Origin: Leifsonia sp. Leaf264 | GTDB taxonomy: Bacteria; Actinomycetota; Actinomycetes; Actinomycetales; Microbacteriaceae | Length of the DNA: 64,000 nucleotides | NCBI RefSeq assembly: GCF_001422325.1 | Contig: NZ_LMMR01000001.1 | Location: 559,256-623,255 of the forward strand | Reading direction: 5' to 3' | In this document: piece by piece, positions 60,796 through 64,000 of the stretch | Layout: every line of letters starts with the position of its first letter | Numbering within the stretch: the stretch's first letter is position 1 | The notes under the pieces: generated by a model | The model's input: the letters and a program-made list of their open reading frames with translations, nothing else | Told to the model about the DNA's origin: nothing | Database searches by the model: none | Position numbers and translations under genes: made by a program

Positions 60796-60808
60796 GCCGC
60801 GGAGAGAC

Positions 60809-61240
60809 CTAGGTGGCTTCGGAGTCGAACGGGGTCGGCATCGCAGCCATCTCGGCCGACCGCTTCTTCTGCAGGTAGGCGGAGTTCGGGTTCACGCCGA
60901 TAGTTCCGGATGCCGCAGCACCAGCACCAGCACCGGCCACGGCGCCGACTGCGGCTCCCGACCTGGACACCGTCGGCGTCACCGGCTCCTCGTCGAGGAG
61001 CGCCTCACGGATGATGCGACGCGGGTCGTACTGCCGCGGATCGAGCTTCTTCCAGTCGACGTCGTCGAAGTCCGGACCCATCTCGTCGCGCATGCGGTCC
61101 TTGGCGCCGTTCGCCATGTCGCGGAGCTGGCGCACGAGTCGGCCGAGCTGGGCCGCGTAGTGGGGCAGGCGCTCCGGCCCGAGCAGGAACACCGCGATGA
61201 CCCCGATGATGAGGAGTTTCTCGAAGGTCAGCCCGAACAT
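60809..61240 (-). CDS. tatB: Twin-arginine translocase subunit TatB
   Basis: The 143-residue protein has an N-terminal membrane helix (residues 1-20) with the family motif LLGPERLPHYAAQLGRLVRQLRDMANGAKDR, including the conserved Glu of GPERLP and the amphipathic helix after it. The rest is a charged, Gly/Ala-rich tail. TatB binds TatC and receives folded precursor proteins with RR signal peptides. ATG 61240 is the only start before the membrane helix. It is monocistronic, converges with the VOC gene and is divergent from the O-methyltransferase gene, as for tatB and its neighbours in M. tuberculosis (Rv1224 region). tatA and tatC are not in the window. Confidence 0.93.
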   Translation of the reverse strand: MFGLTFEKLLIIGVIAVFLLGPERLPHYAAQLGRLVRQLRDMANGAKDRMRDEMGPDFDDVDWKKLDPRQYDPRRIIREALLDEEPVTPTVSRSGAAVGAVAGAGAGAAASGTIGVNPNSAYLQKKRSAEMAAMPTPFDSEAT

Positions 61241-61292
61241 GCCATCAGGATAACCCGCGGCGAGGCATCCACTCGCCGCTCGGGGCCGGCTC

Positions 61293-61298
61293 TAGGCT
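61293..61298 (+). promoter_or_regulatory. Putative -10 element (TAGGCT) of the O-methyltransferase gene
   Basis: TAGGCT lies 26 bases before GTG 61324 and would give a leader of about 20 bases with a GGGAG site. Confidence 0.35.
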
Positions 61299-61323
61299 GG
61301 AAGCGATCATCTTGGGAGCGAAC

Positions 61324-61956
61324 GTGTCTGACAAAGACCTCAACTGGAAGTACGTCGACGACATCGTCGGCGAGCCCGAAACCATCGCGAAGGCGCGTCA
61401 GCAGTCGCTCGAGCTGGGCATCGAACCCATCGCCCCCGCGATCGGAGCACAGTCGGCCGTGATCGCCGCGGCTCACGCCGCGACGGCAATCGTGGAGATC
61501 GGCACCGGGGTGGGAGTCTCGGGCCTCTGGTTGCTGCGCGGAGCCCCGGATGCCACCCTCACGTCGATCGACTCCGAGGTCGACCACCAGCAGCACGCCC
61601 GCACGAACCTGCTCGATGCCGGCGTCGCGGCCAACCGCATCCGCCTGATCGCCGGCAGGGCCAGCGAGGTGCTCCCCCGCATGAACGAGAATTCCTACGA
61701 CGTCGTCTTCATCGACGCCGATCCCCAGTCGGTCATCGAGTACGTCGAGCACGGCCTGCGCCTGGCCAAGCCCGGAGGCACCGTGCTGGTTCCTCACGCC
61801 CTCTGGCGCGGACGCGTGGCAGATCCGGCCCAGCGCGACGAGGTCGCCAGCGGCTTCAGGTCGCTCATCTCGGAGATCTCCGGCTCGAGCGCAGTCCTGA
61901 GCGCCGTGTCACCGGCCGGCGACGGCCTGCTGCAGATCTCGAAGCTGCTCTCCTAG
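61324..61956 (+). CDS. O-methyltransferase (class I SAM, catechol O-methyltransferase-like)
   Basis: The 210-residue protein has the SAM core AIVEIGTGVGVSGLWLLRG (about 55-73), SIDSEVDHQQHARTNL, RIRLIAGRASEVLPRM, and the metal/catalytic DVVFIDADPQSVIEYVEHGLRL followed by G-G-TVLVPHALW. This matches the bacterial COMT-like O-methyltransferases such as M. tuberculosis Rv1220c, which lies near tatB as well. The substrate is unknown. GTG 61324 has GGGAG six bases upstream, and the frame stays open four codons further to a TTG without a site. It acts in the cytoplasm and needs a divalent metal. Confidence 0.9.
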   Translation: MSDKDLNWKYVDDIVGEPETIAKARQQSLELGIEPIAPAIGAQSAVIAAAHAATAIVEIGTGVGVSGLWLLRGAPDATLTSIDSEVDHQQHARTNLLDAGVAANRIRLIAGRASEVLPRMNENSYDVVFIDADPQSVIEYVEHGLRLAKPGGTVLVPHALWRGRVADPAQRDEVASGFRSLISEISGSSAVLSAVSPAGDGLLQISKLLS

Positions 61957-62092
61957 AGCGAGTAACTCCCAGAGCGGGTCGCGCTGACGTCTCACTGGCC
62001 CCAGCGCGCCGGGGTCTGCAGCATCCGCATCGTACGTGGAACGAGCACGTCTCGGGAGCTGGTGCCTCGAGCTCCGCCGCTGAGACAGAAAG

Positions 62093-62127
62093 AGCTGGCC
62101 CGGCGCCTCATGGCTTCCGGACCAGCT
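62093..62127 (-). terminator. Hairpin terminator after the DUF3117 gene
   Basis: Eleven-base arms (62093-62103 and 62117-62127, one G-T pair) flank a 13-base loop 15 bases after the minus-strand stop. The minus-strand 3' side continues as CTTTCTGTC. Confidence 0.6.
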
Positions 62128-62142
62128 TCACATCTGCGCAGG

Positions 62143-62316
62143 TCAGACCGGCGCGACGACCTTCTCGAGGGCGTCGTGCAGTTCCTTGGCCTCGGCGTCG
62201 TTCACTGAGACGACCAGTCGACCGCCGCCCTCCAGTGGAACGCGAACAATGATGAGACGACCCTCCTTCACGGCCTCCATCGGTCCGTCACCAGTGCGTG
62301 GCTTCATCGCCGCCAT
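62143..62316 (-). CDS. DUF3117 family small protein
   Basis: The 57-residue protein begins MAAMKPRTGDGPMEAVKEG and continues with a RVPLEGGGRLVVSVNDAEAKELHDAL pattern, the complete DUF3117 signature found in most actinobacteria. Function unknown. ATG 62316 is chosen because AGGGGAA lies six bases upstream. A longer frame (to 62337) would start inside the ribosome site. It is monocistronic with a clear promoter and terminator, which suggests high or regulated expression. Confidence 0.95.
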   Translation of the reverse strand: MAAMKPRTGDGPMEAVKEGRLIIVRVPLEGGGRLVVSVNDAEAKELHDALEKVVAPV

Positions 62317-62347
62317 TGAGTTCCCCTTTCGTGGCAAGACTGCTTCT

Positions 62348-62376
62348 ATTATCCCCTGCTGGGAGAACTATCCGAA
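62348..62376 (-). promoter_or_regulatory. Sigma-A-type promoter of the DUF3117 gene
   Basis: On the minus strand, GATAAT (62348-62353) is a good -10. TTCGGA (62371-62376) at 17 bases spacing is a weak -35. The transcript would start near 62341, giving a leader of about 25 bases with the AGGGGAA site. Confidence 0.55.
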
Positions 62377-62419
62377 ATCGCGGCCATGCCCCCAGTACGC
62401 CCGGATGGCCGTTCCGACG

Positions 62420-63676
62420 TCACGGTGGGCTCCAGTCGTAACCGATGTAGGCCCAGCAGATGTACAACCAGCCCCACTGCAGCGCCGTGAAGACCAGCAC
62501 CAGCGCGACCCTGTACAGGCGTGACCGCGGCTGTGCGAGCGCACCCAACAGGGGGAACATCGGGGTCAGCAGGCGGAAGGTGCTCGACTGCGGGAAGAAC
62601 ACGGCGAGCAGGTAGAGCCCGTAGCTAGCCACCCAGAACCGTAGGTCCACTCCCAACCGCCGCACTGACGGGAGGAACAGCGCTGCTCCGAAACCCAGGA
62701 TGACGGCTGCGACCACGATGTAGCCGAGCGGGCTCCCGAGCCACCAGGCACCGCTCTGGAACCAGGCCGTGAAGGGGATGAGCTCCTGGTAGCCGATGTA
62801 CGGGGCCCGCCAGGCGAGTTCGGTGTCGAAGTACGCCGTCATGCTGCCCGTCGCGATCCACGCGGCCGCAGGCCACGCGAGGCCCATCAGCCCCGTGAAG
62901 ATCGTGACGGAGACGGATGCCACCACCTCCCCCGCCGGGAACGGATCCCGGGCACGGGTGAACCACCGGTGGATCACGTGCAGGCCGAGCGCCAGGGCGA
63001 AGGCCAGTCCGCTCGGGCGGGTGAGCGCCATGACCGCGACCACCGGGAAGAGCAGCCAGTAGCGCCGCCGCACGAGCAGCAGCAGGGCCAGGGTGAGGAG
63101 GAAGAGGTACATCGCCTCCGCGTAGCCCACCTGGAGCATCGGCGACAGCGGTGCGAAGCAGAACAGGGTGACGGCGAACAACGTCGACGATGCGTCGAGG
63201 CGGGTGCGCAGCAGCCGGTGGAAGAGCAGGGCGGCACCCAGGCCGAAGGCGACCGACACGAACACGGCGAGGCCGCTCCACTGCAGTCCGGTGATCTCCA
63301 TGAGCACCCGCACGAGCGCCGGGTAGCCGGGCATGAACGCCCAGGCGTTCTCGCCGATGTGGCCGTCATCCGTCAGCGGAAGAGTGCTCGGATAGCCGTA
63401 ACCCGCGATGATCTCGTACCAGCGGCCGTCCCAGATGTTGGCGAAGGCGGCGTAGGCCGGATGCGCGCCCGTCCACGGGTTCGCCTCCTGCATCCCCGCC
63501 AGGACGAGCATCAGCACGGTGGTGATGACGCGTGATGCCGCGTACACGACGATCACCCGCAGCCACCACGGCATGAGCCGCCAGCGCACGACGACGCCGA
63601 GGGGCAGGATGCGCTTCTGCGGCCGCTCCGAGACGCGAGGGGCCTCGGAATCGGGGGTCAGCGTCCGTTCAGCCAT
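62420..63676 (-). CDS. PIG-V-like mannosyltransferase family membrane protein
   Basis: The 418-residue protein has about ten to eleven membrane spans. After the first span lies NIWDGRWYEIIAGYGYP, the acidic, Trp-rich loop of GT-C enzymes in the PIG-V group (lipid-linked mannosyl transfer), and then FMPGYPALVR and LTRPSGLAFALALG. Such enzymes use a polyprenyl-phosphate sugar to mannosylate lipids or proteins outside the membrane. ATG 63676 lies 19 bases inside the end of dapE, which suggests coupling with the upstream gene. The first 30 residues are polar. The substrate is unknown. Confidence 0.85.
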   Translation of the reverse strand: MAERTLTPDSEAPRVSERPQKRILPLGVVVRWRLMPWWLRVIVVYAASRVITTVLMLVLAGMQEANPWTGAHPAYAAFANIWDGRWYEIIAGYGYPSTLPLTDDGHIGENAWAFMPGYPALVRVLMEITGLQWSGLAVFVSVAFGLGAALLFHRLLRTRLDASSTLFAVTLFCFAPLSPMLQVGYAEAMYLFLLTLALLLLVRRRYWLLFPVVAVMALTRPSGLAFALALGLHVIHRWFTRARDPFPAGEVVASVSVTIFTGLMGLAWPAAAWIATGSMTAYFDTELAWRAPYIGYQELIPFTAWFQSGAWWLGSPLGYIVVAAVILGFGAALFLPSVRRLGVDLRFWVASYGLYLLAVFFPQSSTFRLLTPMFPLLGALAQPRSRLYRVALVLVFTALQWGWLYICWAYIGYDWSPP

Positions 63677-64000
63677 GTGCGCAGCGCACGGACGCACGCG
63701 GTGATCTGCTCGACCGGCACGCGCTCCTGGTCGTGGTGCGCCAGCAGCGGATCACCGGGGCCGAAGTTGACGGCGGGGATGCCGAGGGCGCTGAAGCGGG
63801 CGACGTCGGTCCAGCCGTACTTGGGCTTCGCCTCCGCTCCGACGGCCGCGATGAACTCCTGGGCCAGCGCCGCATCGAGGCCGGGGCGCGCTCCCTCCGC
63901 CTGGTCCACGACGGTGAGCTCGTATTCGGGGAAGAGCTCGCGCAGGTGATCGATCGCTTCAGCGGCTGTCCGGCTCGGCGCGAACCTGTAGTTGAGGTGC
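63658..64000 (-). CDS. dapE: Succinyl-diaminopimelate desuccinylase DapE, C-terminal part (5' end outside window)
   Basis: About 113 C-terminal codons are visible. They contain HLNYRFAPSRTAAEA at the window edge, GARPGLD, the KYGWTDVARFSALGIPAVNFGPGDP segment and AHHDQERVPVEQI, which match the dimerisation/metal-site region of actinobacterial DapE. The metal His (AHHDQE) is present. The enzyme removes succinate from N-succinyl-LL-diaminopimelate in lysine and peptidoglycan precursor synthesis. The end overlaps the mannosyltransferase gene by 19 bases. The N-terminal metal-binding half is outside the window. Confidence 0.9.
   Translation of the reverse strand, partial: HLNYRFAPSRTAAEAIDHLRELFPEYELTVVDQAEGARPGLDAALAQEFIAAVGAEAKPKYGWTDVARFSALGIPAVNFGPGDPLLAHHDQERVPVEQITACVRALRTWLNGR

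Overview
The window is chromosomal DNA from a high-G+C actinobacterium, most likely of the family Microbacteriaceae. The evidence is the G+C-rich third codon positions, frequent GTG starts, the dense GGATGC/GCATCC hexamer, and a gene order (UPF0182, PDZ/Lon-like protease, DUF2342, uvrD2, nudC, adnB, adnA, DUF3107, ferritin-like protein, rhlE-type helicase) that I recall from Mycobacterium tuberculosis Rv3193c to Rv3211. There is no plasmid, phage, insertion sequence or CRISPR array. One DUF222-HNH gene is the only candidate selfish element.

Positions 1-7535 hold a cell-envelope glycopolymer locus: the tail of a nucleotidyltransferase, a two-gene ABC-2 exporter, a CDP-glycerol-type glycerophosphotransferase, two family 2 glycosyltransferases and a CDP-alcohol phosphatidyltransferase-like enzyme whose fourth motif Asp is His. 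Next come an HtrA/DegP-like protease with a long Ala/Pro arm and two overlapping genes for unknown exported proteins (9563-11016) in a patch of clearly lower G+C.

Positions 12372-20459 (minus strand) form the most unusual region. Ten tightly packed, mostly overlapping genes encode a receiver domain fused to a PIG-L/LmbE deacetylase, an ATP-grasp enzyme, a PHP phosphoesterase, a processive membrane glycosyltransferase, a 46-residue membrane protein, two stand-alone receiver proteins, a membrane PAS histidine kinase, a small GNAT protein and a nitrilase-family amidase. No DNA-binding output is present. The layout suggests a phosphorelay that acts directly on enzymes making or modifying a surface polysaccharide.

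Positions 20597-24555 carry a TauE/SafE permease, a peptidoglycan-binding lipoprotein, two identical initiator tRNA genes around a small membrane-protein gene, and a methyltransferase. Positions 24574-44726 are the conserved actinobacterial block: envelope protease, NAD(H) pyrophosphatase, double-strand-break repair helicase-nucleases and RNA helicase. Two plus-strand genes there overlap the 3' ends of minus-strand helicase genes by 140-151 bases. Positions 44744-53932 contain a PHP phosphatase, a pterin-dehydratase/VOC fusion, an EEP phosphatase, an aminopeptidase P, and an MgtE_N-CBS / DUF1003 / Mrp operon. Positions 53951-58540 hold a PLP decarboxylase and sugar-type MFS permease divergent from succinate-semialdehyde dehydrogenase. 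The end contains tatB, an O-methyltransferase, DUF3117, a PIG-V-like mannosyltransferase and the 3' part of dapE.

Several genes have TANNNT hexamers 6-9 bases before the start codon and no Shine-Dalgarno sequence, so leaderless mRNAs are probably common. No stretch over 300 bases lacks a gene. The longest gap, 60100-60357, holds only two putative divergent -10 elements.
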